13,272 bases of DNA from JAWWBS01 sp033720815 (GCA_033720815.1 JAWWBT010000062.1:1-13272), one strand, 5' to 3'; positions 1 through 7,681 are shown, numbered from the stretch's first letter. Translations and numbers: made by a program. Notes: generated from the letters alone by a model not told the origin.

Positions 1-398
1 GGATAGATAAGGTGCGGATTCTGGATCTGCGGGTTGGTGTACCAGATTTCCGGCCACAGCCACGGGTCCTTCAGGAACATCGTGGAGATATCCCACAACG
101 TGTCACCCTTCTTCACCACATATCGTTCCGGCGCACGCTCGGTCAGCTCGACCTTCGGCTTCTCGGCCGGTGCCTGCTGCTGGACCGGTTCAGGTTGCGG
201 TTCGGGCTTCGGCTCTGGGGCGCTGCTGCAGGCGGCCAGCGTAACGCAGGCGCTCAGTGTCGCTGCGAGAAGTCCGGCACGGATTCCGCGTTGCGGGGCC
301 GAAACCGGGCCTTGAATGCGGTTATAATGCCCATAAGTAAGGAGGTCGGACCCGGTACGGTCTTCGCGTGCAATCCGGTTACGCGGCGACTGGTTCAT
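1..398 (-). CDS. LysM-domain lipoprotein, C-terminal part beyond window edge
   Basis: This is an envelope protein with a peptidoglycan-binding LysM domain; 132 residues are visible and the gene runs off the left edge. The LysM module begins around residue 92 (YVVKKGDTLWDIS) and continues with WLWPEIWYTNPQIQNPHLIY, typical of the LysM protein encoded beside def in Pseudomonas and relatives. Before it lies a Pro/Glu/Gln-rich linker (about residues 60-90) and a hydrophobic signal stretch (about 41-56). Two possible lipoboxes end at Cys51 (LSAC) and Cys57 (LAAC); the second is followed by Ser-Ser and fits better. I chose ATG 398-396 because a GGAGAG ribosome-binding site precedes it and I saw no in-frame ATG or GTG between it and the hydrophobic segment. 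This leaves an unusually long hydrophilic N-region of about 40 residues. The gene is divergent from def. Family assignment is firm; the precise role is not known. Confidence 0.85.
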   Translation of the reverse strand, partial: MNQSPRNRIAREDRTGSDLLTYGHYNRIQGPVSAPQRGIRAGLLAATLSACVTLAACSSAPEPKPEPQPEPVQQQAPAEKPKVELTERAPERYVVKKGDTLWDISTMFLKDPWLWPEIWYTNPQIQNPHLIY

Positions 399-504
399 AA
401 CTGGCTCTCCGAGGCTTCGGGCGAGGCTGCTACGCCCGGTTCCTGACATCATATTGCGGCGCAAACGGCTCCTTTCGGGGCGACGGTTGGGCCGGTATTT
501 TTAG

Positions 505-537
505 TATGATCATAACTTTAGCAGCATATTGTATGAA
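505..537. promoter_or_regulatory. Candidate divergent promoter region for LysM gene and def
   Basis: The 165 bp between the two divergent starts turns AT-rich from about 495 to 550. On the minus strand, TTCATA (537-532), a 17-bp spacer and TATGAT (514-509) make a good sigma70-like promoter that would start transcription about 100 nt before the LysM ATG. On the plus strand, TATGAA (532-537) lies 17 bp after ATCATA (509-514), a weak match, and would give a leader of roughly 20 nt for def. TATGATCATA at 505-514 is a perfect 10-bp palindrome, so a TATGAT hexamer is readable on both strands. Assignment is by eye only. Confidence 0.4.
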
Positions 538-563
538 AATACACGAAATCTGAATGGTGTGAT

Positions 564-1103
564 ATGGCGCTTCTCGACATCCTGCATTACCCCGATCCGC
601 GGCTGCGGACCAAGGCCAAGCCGGTCGAGGCCGTGACGGATGAAATCCGGACGTTGATCGACAACATGTTCGAGACAATGTACGACGCTCCGGGCATCGG
701 CCTTGCCGCGACGCAGGTCGACGTGCACCAGCGCGTGATTGTCATCGATGTGTCGGACGATCGCAGTGATCCAATCGCGCTTATCAATCCCGAGATCCTT
801 GAAAAGGACGGTATCGAGAAGATGCAGGAAGGTTGCCTGTCCGTTCCGGGAGTCTACGAGACCGTCCAGCGCGCCGACCACATCAAGGTGCGGTACCTGG
901 ATCGCAACGGTGAGACCGTCGAGCGGGAGGCCGAGGGGCTGCTCGCCGTATGTATCCAGCACGAGATGGATCATCTCGAAGGCAAGCTGTTCGTCGATTA
1001 TCTTTCCGACCTCAAGCGCAGTCGCGTCAAGAAGAAGCTGGAGAAGCAGAAGCGTCTCGCAGCCGACGCGGAACCCGGCCATTCCACTGCACCCGTGATC
1101 TGA
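564..1103 (+). CDS. def: Peptide deformylase (type 1)
   Basis: Metallo-hydrolase that removes the formyl group from the N-terminal formyl-methionine of new polypeptides at the ribosome exit. All three family motifs are intact in the 179-residue product: GIGLAATQ (44-51), EGCLS with metal ligand Cys91 (89-93), and HEMDH (133-137), which supplies two histidine ligands and catalytic Glu134. Length is near the usual 165-180; the C-terminal tail after residue 150 is Lys/Arg-rich and variable in the family. The start ATG has only a weak Shine-Dalgarno sequence, but the N-terminus MALLDILHYPDPRLR aligns with known deformylases. It is the first gene of a def-fmt-rsmB cluster; fmt starts 14 bp after its stop. 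Together with fmt it completes the formylation-deformylation cycle. Confidence 0.97.
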   Translation: MALLDILHYPDPRLRTKAKPVEAVTDEIRTLIDNMFETMYDAPGIGLAATQVDVHQRVIVIDVSDDRSDPIALINPEILEKDGIEKMQEGCLSVPGVYETVQRADHIKVRYLDRNGETVEREAEGLLAVCIQHEMDHLEGKLFVDYLSDLKRSRVKKKLEKQKRLAADAEPGHSTAPVI

Positions 1104-1117
1104 GCGCCGGTTTCCTG

Positions 1118-2050
1118 GTGCGCATTGTCTTTGCCGGTACGCCGGACTTTTCCGTACCCACCCTCGACGCCCTGGTCGAGGCCGGGCACGAGGTCGTGGC
1201 GGTGTTTACCCAGCCCGATCGCCCCGCCGGGCGCGGCCGCAAGCTGACGCCGCCGCCAGTGAAGGCGCGCGCGCTGGAGCTGGGCCTCGCCGTTGAGCAA
1301 CCCGGGAAATTTGATGGTGCGGCCATCGACCGGCTGCGAGAACTCGCGCCGGACGTGATGGTCGTGGTGGCCTATGGCCTGATCCTGCCGCAGGCGGCGC
1401 TCGATGTTCCGAAACACGGTTGCCTGAATATCCACGCTTCCCTGCTGCCGCGCTGGCGCGGCGCGGCGCCGATCCAGCGTGCGATCGCGGCCGGTGATAG
1501 CGAAACCGGTGTCGGCATCATGCAGATGGAAGCGGGCCTGGATACCGGTCCGGTATTGCTCGAGCGCACCACGCCGATCACGAAGGAAGACACCGGCGCC
1601 AGCCTGCATGATCGTCTTGCGGCGATGGGGGGAGAAGCAATAATCGATGCGCTGGCAGGAGTGGAAGCTGGCAGCGTTTTCCCGACGCCGCAGCCCGCCG
1701 AAGGCGTGACCTACGCGCGCAAGCTGGAAAAGGGTGAAGCGGAAATCGACTGGTCGTGGCCCGCCGCCGATATCGAGAGACTGGTCCGCGCCTTCAATCC
1801 CTGGCCGGTAGCCTTCACGCGTCTCGGAGAACGGACCTATCGCATCCGCAATGCCGAAGTGCACGATGCCCTGCCTGACGCCGCGCCGGGCAAGGTCATT
1901 GCCGTCTCGCCTGATGGCATCGATGTTGCCTGTGGTGTCGGCGTGCTGCGGCTGCTGGAAATCCAGCCGCCAGGAAAGCGCAGCATGAGCGCGGCGGAAT
2001 TCTTCAACGGACATGCCGGCGCCTTTGACGGCGCCAGGCTGGGGAGCTGA
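1118..2050 (+). CDS. fmt: Methionyl-tRNA formyltransferase
   Basis: Transfers a formyl group from 10-formyl-tetrahydrofolate to the amino group of initiator Met-tRNA. The 310-residue product begins RIVFAGTPDFSVPTL, the family N-terminus, when read from GTG 1118-1120. The open frame continues upstream inside def, but that extension does not resemble Fmt. The catalytic triad is present: Asn104 and His106 in GCLNIHASLLPRWRGAAPI and Asp142 in GLDTGPVLL, equivalent to N106/H108/D144 of E. coli. The loop SLLPRWRGAAPI (108-119), which contacts the acceptor arm, is also intact. The C-terminal domain (about 205-310) is OB-fold-like, with the usual YARKLEKGEAEIDW lead-in. There is no good Shine-Dalgarno before the GTG, so coupling to def translation is likely. 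Confidence 0.96.
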   Translation: MRIVFAGTPDFSVPTLDALVEAGHEVVAVFTQPDRPAGRGRKLTPPPVKARALELGLAVEQPGKFDGAAIDRLRELAPDVMVVVAYGLILPQAALDVPKHGCLNIHASLLPRWRGAAPIQRAIAAGDSETGVGIMQMEAGLDTGPVLLERTTPITKEDTGASLHDRLAAMGGEAIIDALAGVEAGSVFPTPQPAEGVTYARKLEKGEAEIDWSWPAADIERLVRAFNPWPVAFTRLGERTYRIRNAEVHDALPDAAPGKVIAVSPDGIDVACGVGVLRLLEIQPPGKRSMSAAEFFNGHAGAFDGARLGS

Positions 2051-2051
2051 C

Positions 2052-3353
2052 ATGTCGGCGAGAACCCGCGCCGCCGCTGCCCGCGGCATTGCTCGCGTGA
2101 TCGAGGGTGGTTCCCTGAATGACCTGCTGCCAGCCATCCTGGCTGACCTCGCGGATCCCGCCGACCGTGGGTTACTGCAGGAACTGGTTTACGGCACATT
2201 GCGATATGCGCCCCGTCTCGAGTTCCTGCTGACCCAGCTGCTTGACCGCCCGGTACGCAAGCGAGAGCCGCGCGTGCATGCGCTGCTGCTCGTCGGTCTC
2301 TACCAGATCCTGTATACGCGCGTGCCACCGCACGCAGCAGTTGCCGAAACCGTCGAGGCGGCTCGCGTCATGCGCAAGCAATGGGCGGCGGGGCTGACCA
2401 ATGCGGTGCTGCGACGATTCCAGCGCGAGCAGGAAGCCTTGCTCGCGAAAGCCGATGCTCATCGCGTCGGCAGGAGCGCGCACCCGGACTGGCTGCTCGA
2501 CCTGCTCGAAGACGCCTGGCCGGATGACGTCGAGGCGATCGTTGCGGCCAACAACGATCGCGGACCGATGAGCCTGCGAGTGAATTCCCGGCGCGGTACG
2601 CGTGATGCCTATCTCGAACGCCTGGAAGAAGCGGGTCTCGCAGCAACGTCGCACCCGTTGGCAGGTGATGCCATCGTGCTCGACTCGCCCTGTGACGTGA
2701 ACGAGTTGCCCGGTTTCATTGATGGTGACGTGTCAGTGCAGGATGTCGCCGCGCAGCTCGCGGCCGATGTCATGGACCCGCAGCCGGGAGAAACGATTCT
2801 CGATGCCTGTGCGGCACCGGGCGGCAAGACGGCACATCTTGCCGAAAGGTGCCCCGAACTGGAACGGCTGGTGGCCATCGACAAGGACGAGCGCCGGCTG
2901 GACCGGGTCGCAGAGAACCTCGCACGCCTGGACCTGGCCGCAGCGATGTTCGCCGCAGATGCGGCGCGTCCTGAAGAGTGGTGGAACGACGAACCCTTTG
3001 ATCGCATCCTGCTCGATGCACCCTGTTCGGCCACGGGTGTGATCCGGCGGCATCCTGACATCAAGCTGTTGCGCAAGAAGCGCGATATCGAAGCGCTTGC
3101 CAGCCTGCAGTCCCGATTGCTGGACCGGCTCTGGCCCCTCCTCGCGCGGGGCGGACGCCTGGTGTATGCCACGTGTTCCGTACTGCCTCGCGAAAATTCA
3201 CAGCAGGTCGCGAATTTCCTTGATCGCCACGATGATGCCGTCGCCTTGCCGCTTGCCGTTGAATGGGGCCGCCCCAGTGGCTTCGGGCGGCAGGTACTGA
3301 CTGGCGAGCAGGGCATGGATGGATTCTTCTACGCGGTGCTTTCCAAGGCCTGA
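2052..3353 (+). CDS. rsmB: 16S rRNA (cytosine-967-C5)-methyltransferase
   Basis: S-adenosylmethionine-dependent enzyme that methylates C967 of 16S rRNA (also called Sun or RrmB). The 433-residue product matches the family length of about 430. Residues 1-140 form the NusB-like RNA-binding domain (LLQELVYGTLRY, LLLVGLYQILYTRVPPHAAVAETVE). The Rossmann methyltransferase domain follows, with SAM motif DACAAPGGKT (251-260), motif IV LDAPCS (321-326, Cys325) and the catalytic cysteine in ATCS (373-376, Cys375). The ending GMDGFFYAVL is typical. ATG 2052 is chosen because GGGGAG (2041-2046), inside the end of fmt, gives a well-spaced ribosome-binding site. The start lies 1 bp after the fmt stop, implying tight co-expression. 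In Pseudomonas trkA usually follows; here an unrelated lipoprotein gene does. Confidence 0.96.
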   Translation: MSARTRAAAARGIARVIEGGSLNDLLPAILADLADPADRGLLQELVYGTLRYAPRLEFLLTQLLDRPVRKREPRVHALLLVGLYQILYTRVPPHAAVAETVEAARVMRKQWAAGLTNAVLRRFQREQEALLAKADAHRVGRSAHPDWLLDLLEDAWPDDVEAIVAANNDRGPMSLRVNSRRGTRDAYLERLEEAGLAATSHPLAGDAIVLDSPCDVNELPGFIDGDVSVQDVAAQLAADVMDPQPGETILDACAAPGGKTAHLAERCPELERLVAIDKDERRLDRVAENLARLDLAAAMFAADAARPEEWWNDEPFDRILLDAPCSATGVIRRHPDIKLLRKKRDIEALASLQSRLLDRLWPLLARGGRLVYATCSVLPRENSQQVANFLDRHDDAVALPLAVEWGRPSGFGRQVLTGEQGMDGFFYAVLSKA

Positions 3354-3457
3354 AGTGGAAGCGCGAAGATTCGCCAACTAAGGTAAGAAATAAAGGGGCA
3401 ACACGGACCGGCCTGCGCCGGCATGAGGTACAGGCCCGGCCCGACAAGGGGGCTACC
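3354..3457. other. Spacer between rsmB and the solute-binding lipoprotein gene
   Basis: This 104-bp gap holds a small stem-loop, CCGGC (3408-3412), loop CTGC, GCCGG (3417-3421), without a T-run, so it is not a convincing terminator. A short AT-rich piece (about 3375-3397) could carry a promoter, but I see no -35/-10 pair worth naming. A strong Shine-Dalgarno (AAGGGGG, about 3446-3452) precedes the next ATG. Confidence 0.45.
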
Positions 3458-4312
3458 ATGTGCCGATTCCTGAACTATTCCTTCCCGCTTCTGGCCGTCT
3501 TCCTGCTCGTCGCCTGCTCGGATTCAAGCGAGTCCGAGCCATCAGGTGCGACTTCGCCAGCCACCGCAGAGAGCTGCGAACTCCTGATGGGCTGGGATCC
3601 CTGGGAACCGTACCAGTTCAAGAATGCCGCCGGTGAGGTTACCGGCCTGGATGTCGCGGTTGCCGAGGCCGTGGCCGCCAAGGCGCAGTGTGATATCCGC
3701 TTCGAGCGGGATTCATGGGCGCAACTGCTGGATGGCATCGTGAGCGGCGACATCGACCTGCTTGGTGGAGCCACGCGGACCCCCGCGCGTGAGGATCATG
3801 CCTGGTTTACGGCACCGTATCGTACGGAATCCTTCGTGCTCTATTCCCGGACGGACAACCTGGATGCCTGCAATCAGGCGTCTTCGCTTGCGGCACTCGT
3901 GAGCGATGGCTGGATGGTCGGGACGGTGCAGGATTACTACTACGGTGATGCCGTTGCCGCGATCCAGGCAGATGAGGCACTGGCCGACCGGATAGTGGAT
4001 TCCTCCGTGAGCGAAGCCAACCTCGACCTCTTGCTGGATCGCGAGATTGACGCCTTCATCGAGGACCCCTTTGTCGCTGCCGCGGCGATCCGCGCGCGCG
4101 GGCTGGGTGACGATATCGTCGAGTGCGGCATTGAATTGCACGCCGGTGATGTCAGTTTCATGGTGAGCAAGGCTGGCGTAACGCGATCAAGCTTCGAGAA
4201 TTTCGAGGCCGGGCTGCAGGAACTGCGCGAGTCCGGTGAACTGCGAGCCATCGTCGCGCGTTATCGCGACCCGCTAGGCAATGGTGGGCGGTCCGGGGAT
4301 GCTGCAGACTGA
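3458..4312 (+). CDS. Orphan solute-binding lipoprotein, bacterial SBP family 3
   Basis: Predicted periplasmic or membrane-anchored lipoprotein of the amino-acid-binding family (PF00497-like), 284 residues. Residues 1-19 form a lipoprotein signal with lipobox LVAC (Cys20), followed by a Ser/Glu-rich linker. The binding fold shows the usual marks: GWDPWEPYQF (45-54), GEVTGLDVAVAEAVA (59-73), GDIDLLGGATRTPAREDHAWFTAPY (97-121) and the C-terminal helix ELRESGELRAIVARYRD. Start ATG 3458 has a strong AAGGGGG ribosome-binding site and yields a perfect signal peptide; the upstream in-frame extension into rsmB is spurious. No permease, ATPase, histidine kinase or lytic transglycosylase domain is adjacent, so the ligand and partner are unknown. 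Four cysteines (40, 78, 138, 223) remain in the mature part and could form disulfides. Its last 52 bp overlap the 3' end of the convergent CapA-like gene. Confidence 0.82.
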   Translation: MCRFLNYSFPLLAVFLLVACSDSSESEPSGATSPATAESCELLMGWDPWEPYQFKNAAGEVTGLDVAVAEAVAAKAQCDIRFERDSWAQLLDGIVSGDIDLLGGATRTPAREDHAWFTAPYRTESFVLYSRTDNLDACNQASSLAALVSDGWMVGTVQDYYYGDAVAAIQADEALADRIVDSSVSEANLDLLLDREIDAFIEDPFVAAAAIRARGLGDDIVECGIELHAGDVSFMVSKAGVTRSSFENFEAGLQELRESGELRAIVARYRDPLGNGGRSGDAAD

Positions 4313-5412
4313 TTCGTCGAGGCCGGGTAGAGGCGACCTTCCGGGGTAAAGAAAAGCCCGCCGCCATTGAAGTCGTGGTTCGTGAGTTCACGTACCAGTT
4401 CCAGTGCCCGCTGATCGGGGTCGGGAAACACGCCATTCGGTCGTTGCTGAATGGCGCTGTGAAGCTGGCCGGCAATGAACTCGCCCTGTCCCGATAACGT
4501 CACATCCAGGATTGGCGCGTATCCCTTGCGCCCCGACACGCTGATGCCCCAATGCGTCGCAAAATTGCCGAGGCTGTAGGCAATGAGGCGATCCTTGTAG
4601 AGTTCCAGCGCGCGCGGCACGTGCGGACCATGGCCGATCACCAGGTCCGCTCCTGCATCGATGACTGCATGACTGAACGCGATGAGGTCGCCGCGGTTTT
4701 CGCCGTAATAGGTTTCAACGCCCGGCGTGACGTGAATGGCATCGCTGCCTTCCGCACCACCATGAAATGAAACCAGCACTAGGTCATGGCCGATCGACAG
4801 GCCTTCCACCAGGTAGGCGGCTGCATCAATGTCGTGGATGGACCAGGAACCGATGTTCGGCGCGAAGCCGACCACCGCAATCCGTACGCCATTCACCGTC
4901 ATGCTCGCGATATCACCCTCGCGGCCGGTATGCGCAATACCGGAGGCAGACAGTGCAGCCATCGAAGCGCTGCGGCCATCTTCTCCAAAGTCACGTGCGT
5001 GGTTGTTCGCCAGGCTGGCGACATTGAAGCCGGCCCAGGCGAGCGTGTCGGCGTAACTGGCGGGTGAGCGGAAGAGGTAGCACAGCGACGGGTTGCTGCA
5101 GGTCTTGGCGGCTTCGCCGCCATCCATCAGCACGCCTTCGACATTCACGAAGGAGATATCACCGCCCCGGAGGATGTCGACCACCGGTGCGAGCAGGTCG
5201 CGCCCGTCATTCGGTGGCAGGCGGTTCGACGGGAAATCCGACCCCAGCATCGTGTCGCCGACGGCAATGACACGGGTGGGCGGTAATGGCTGGCGAGGGT
5301 CGCTGGCAGATTCCAGCGTGGCTTCGCTGGCAGTCGATCGGGATGTCTGCGGCGCTGTGGCGCAGGCGGGCAGCAGCACGGCCAGCAGGACGGCCGGCAA
5401 CAGGCGAGTCAT
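4261..5412 (-). CDS. CapA-like metallophosphatase-fold lipoprotein
   Basis: Predicted exported lipoprotein of the CapA/PgsA family (PF09587), whose fold is that of calcineurin-like phosphoesterases; members occur in poly-gamma-glutamate capsule loci and many uncharacterised settings. The 383-residue product has a signal ending in LPAC (Cys17) and a Ser/Thr-rich linker to about residue 45. Metal-site-like motifs follow in family order: GDTMLG (52-57), NVEG (90-93), LANNH (134-138), FHGG (216-219), GHGPH (260-264) and SLGNF (280-284). No PgsB or PgsC partner is visible, so capsule synthesis is not supported. The start overlaps the stop of the SPOR gene in an ATGA, with AAGGTGG upstream, indicating translational coupling. 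The C-terminal tail (about 365-383, Pro/Ser-rich) lies in the convergent overlap and looks like a read-through extension. Enzymatic activity is unproven for this branch. Confidence 0.85.
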   Translation of the reverse strand: MTRLLPAVLLAVLLPACATAPQTSRSTASEATLESASDPRQPLPPTRVIAVGDTMLGSDFPSNRLPPNDGRDLLAPVVDILRGGDISFVNVEGVLMDGGEAAKTCSNPSLCYLFRSPASYADTLAWAGFNVASLANNHARDFGEDGRSASMAALSASGIAHTGREGDIASMTVNGVRIAVVGFAPNIGSWSIHDIDAAAYLVEGLSIGHDLVLVSFHGGAEGSDAIHVTPGVETYYGENRGDLIAFSHAVIDAGADLVIGHGPHVPRALELYKDRLIAYSLGNFATHWGISVSGRKGYAPILDVTLSGQGEFIAGQLHSAIQQRPNGVFPDPDQRALELVRELTNHDFNGGGLFFTPEGRLYPASTNQSAASPDRPPLPSGSR

Positions 5413-6002
5413 TCGCCCACCTTGATGACAAGTGCCTGCATTTCATTGTCCGCAAGGCGGCGACGAAGTTCGTTCAGTCGCTCCAGTGATTTCACCGGCC
5501 CTATCCGGACCCGGTGCCAGGTCTGGTCACGATCAATCGTCACGGTCTGGATATCTGCCTCGATACCGAGCAGCGCCAGTTCACCGCGCAGGCGGTCCGC
5601 GTCCTTCTGTGTCTGGAAGGAGCCTACCTGCAATACGTAGGCGCCTGGCTTGTCGATCTCGCTGACTTCGCCGGACCGCCGCACGTCCTTGTCCTGTTCC
5701 GGGATGACGACCTCGAATTTCGGCAGCATCTTGTAGAAATCGAAGGTCGTGCCACCGCTGTCCTTCCTGTCGCCGGGTGACGGCTTTTCCGTCGTGGCGA
5801 CCTGGGCCGGCGGTTTATCCGCCTGCGGCCCTGGCTGGGAAGTGACCGTCGCGCCCTTGTTGCCCGGCACCCCGACCTGCAGCAGTACCGCGGTGGCGAA
5901 ACCGGCGGCAAAGCCGACGATCAGGCCAAGGCCGCCCGTCGAGACGCGCGAGGCGCGACCGGCGGGCGGGGGTGCTGCAGCGTGCTTGTAGTCGCGAGCC
6001 AT
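5409..6002 (-). CDS. Membrane-anchored SPOR-domain protein
   Basis: Bitopic inner-membrane protein, 197 residues, with a C-terminal SPOR domain (about 120-195) of the type that binds denuded septal peptidoglycan. Residues 1-22 are cytoplasmic and basic, 24-43 form one membrane segment (LGLIVGFAAGFATAVLLQVG), and 50-118 are a Pro/Lys-rich periplasmic linker containing FDFYKMLPKFEVVIPE, a conserved patch of the SPOR proteins downstream of argS in Pseudomonas. The domain shows AYVLQVGSFQTQKDADRLRGEL and HRVRIGPV. It starts 8 bp after argS; its AAGGA ribosome-binding site overlaps the argS stop codon. The arrangement recalls FtsN, but essential FtsN elements cannot be confirmed, so I give no symbol. 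It overlaps the CapA-like gene by 4 bp. Confidence 0.92.
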   Translation of the reverse strand: MARDYKHAAAPPPAGRASRVSTGGLGLIVGFAAGFATAVLLQVGVPGNKGATVTSQPGPQADKPPAQVATTEKPSPGDRKDSGGTTFDFYKMLPKFEVVIPEQDKDVRRSGEVSEIDKPGAYVLQVGSFQTQKDADRLRGELALLGIEADIQTVTIDRDQTWHRVRIGPVKSLERLNELRRRLADNEMQALVIKVGE

Positions 6003-6010
6003 GGAGTTCC

Positions 6011-7681
6011 TTACATGCTGTCCGGTGCGTCGACACCGAGCAGGTCGAGACCGTTGCGGATGACCTGCCGGGTTGCCATTGCCAGTTTAATGCGTGCATT
6101 ACGCAACGCGGCGTCTTCAACCAGGAACTGCTCCGCGTTGTACCAGGTGTGGAACGCGCCGGCGAGGTCGAGCAGGTAGCCGGCGATCAGGTGCGGTTCA
6201 AGGCGGCTTGCGGCGCTGCTCACCATTTCCGGGTAGCGCGACAGCATGACCATCAGGAAATCCTCGTGCTCGCTGGTCAACGGCTCCAGTGATGCGTCCC
6301 GATCCCAGCTCATGCCACGTTCTTCCAGCTGGCGTTCCACGCTGCAGATGCGCGCATGCGCGTACTGGATGTAGTAGACCGGGTTTTCGTTGGTCTGCGA
6401 GCGCGCCAGGTCGATATCGAAGGTGAGTTGCGAATCGCCCTTGCGGGAAATCAGGAAATAACGCGTCGCATCCTTGCCGACTTCGTCGATCAGGTCGCGC
6501 AGTGTCACGTAGGAACCGGCGCGCTTGGAAATCTTCACTTCCTCGCCGCCGCGCGTGACCGTCACCATCTGGTGCAGCACGTATTCCGGCCAGCCCTGCG
6601 GGATGCCCATTTCAAGTGCCTGCAGCCCTGCGCGCACGCGCGCCAGCGTCGAGTGATGGTCGGCACCATGTTCGTTGATCACGCGCCTGAAGCCGCGATT
6701 CCATTTGTCGACGTGGTAGGCGACGTCCGGCAGGAAGTAGGTGTAACCCCCCTCGCGCTTGCGCATCACGCGGTCCTTGTCGTCACCGAAGTCGGTGGTC
6801 TTCAGCCACAGTGCGCCATCTTCCTCGTAGGTATGTCCCTTGGCCTCCAGCGCCTTCACCGTTTCTTCGACCTTGCCATCCGTGTACAGCGACGACTCGA
6901 GGAAGAACACATCGAATTCGACGCCGAATGCCTTCAGGTCGATGTCCTGCTCGCGGCGCAGGTAGGCCACGGCAAATTCGCGGATGGCGTCGAGGTCTTC
7001 CGAATCACCCTCTGCAATGACGCGCATGTCGTCGGCTTCGACGGATTCCTGTGCCAGGTAGGCCGAAGCGACATCATTGATGTAGTCACCGCGATATCCA
7101 TCCTGCGGCCATTCGTCACCGTCCGGGTCGATTCCCTTGCAGCGGGCCTGCACGGATTTCGCGAGATTGTCGATCTGGTTTCCGGCGTCGTTGTAATAGA
7201 ACTCGCGCGTCACGTCCCAGCCGGTCGCTTCCAGCAGCCGGGCGAGGCAGTCACCTACCGCAGCACCGCGGCCGTGACCGACATGCAGCGGGCCCGTGGG
7301 GTTTGCGGAAACGAACTCGATCTGCACCTTTTCGTTGGCACCGCTGTTGTCGCGACCGTAGGTGTCGCCTTCATCAAGGACTCGACGGATTTCGGCGGCG
7401 TAGGCGTCGGGTGTGAGGAACAGGTTGATGAACCCCGGCCCGGCAATTTCCACCTTTGCGACGGCCGGGTGCTCCGGCATGGCTTCGACCAGCTTTTCTG
7501 CGATATCGCGCGGTTTCATTCGCGCCGGCTTGGCCAGCATCATCGCCAGGTTGCAGGCGTAGTCGCCGTGGGCGCGGTCGCGGGTACGCTCGACCTGGAT
7601 GCGGGCGTTAGCCTTCGCGTCGGCGGGAATTTCGGCCTTGCCGAGTGCCTGGTCGAGCAGGGAGATGATCTGGTCTTTCAC
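6011..7681 (-). CDS. argS: Arginyl-tRNA synthetase
   Basis: Class I aminoacyl-tRNA synthetase that attaches arginine to tRNA-Arg in the cytoplasm. The 556-residue product contains the N-terminal additional domain (about 1-110), the HIGH-type signature in FVSANPTGPLHVGHGRG (HVGH at 133-136), and the second signature as KISKR (383-387) followed by AGSYVTLRDLIDEVG. The anticodon-binding helical domain carries NPVYYIQYAHARICSV (433-448) and the C-terminus ends LLGVDAPDSM; ArgRS ends near such a Met. The retained KISKR contrasts with E. coli ArgRS, which lacks a canonical KMSKS, and resembles Pseudomonas. The start is GTG (7681-7679), with an AAGGA ribosome-binding site at proper spacing. It follows priA by 107 bp, probably in the same transcript, and leads directly into the SPOR gene. 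Confidence 0.97.
   Translation of the reverse strand: MKDQIISLLDQALGKAEIPADAKANARIQVERTRDRAHGDYACNLAMMLAKPARMKPRDIAEKLVEAMPEHPAVAKVEIAGPGFINLFLTPDAYAAEIRRVLDEGDTYGRDNSGANEKVQIEFVSANPTGPLHVGHGRGAAVGDCLARLLEATGWDVTREFYYNDAGNQIDNLAKSVQARCKGIDPDGDEWPQDGYRGDYINDVASAYLAQESVEADDMRVIAEGDSEDLDAIREFAVAYLRREQDIDLKAFGVEFDVFFLESSLYTDGKVEETVKALEAKGHTYEEDGALWLKTTDFGDDKDRVMRKREGGYTYFLPDVAYHVDKWNRGFRRVINEHGADHHSTLARVRAGLQALEMGIPQGWPEYVLHQMVTVTRGGEEVKISKRAGSYVTLRDLIDEVGKDATRYFLISRKGDSQLTFDIDLARSQTNENPVYYIQYAHARICSVERQLEERGMSWDRDASLEPLTSEHEDFLMVMLSRYPEMVSSAASRLEPHLIAGYLLDLAGAFHTWYNAEQFLVEDAALRNARIKLAMATRQVIRNGLDLLGVDAPDSM

Noticed and set aside
323..346. TATAAT followed by AAGGAGGT on the plus strand, suggesting a hidden plus-strand gene
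   Set aside because: No start codon lies at usable distance after the GGAGGT, no matching -35 precedes the TATAAT, and the minus-strand frame here codes for the LysM protein with its own ribosome-binding site.
950..1117. Upstream extension of fmt overlapping def
   Set aside because: The translated extension does not resemble Fmt; the family N-terminus begins at GTG 1118.
998..2137. 379-codon minus-strand frame opposite fmt
   Set aside because: It is a shadow of fmt and the start of rsmB, with no ribosome-binding site or recognisable domain.
3408..3421. Stem-loop after rsmB as a terminator
   Set aside because: The stem has only five pairs and no T-run follows.
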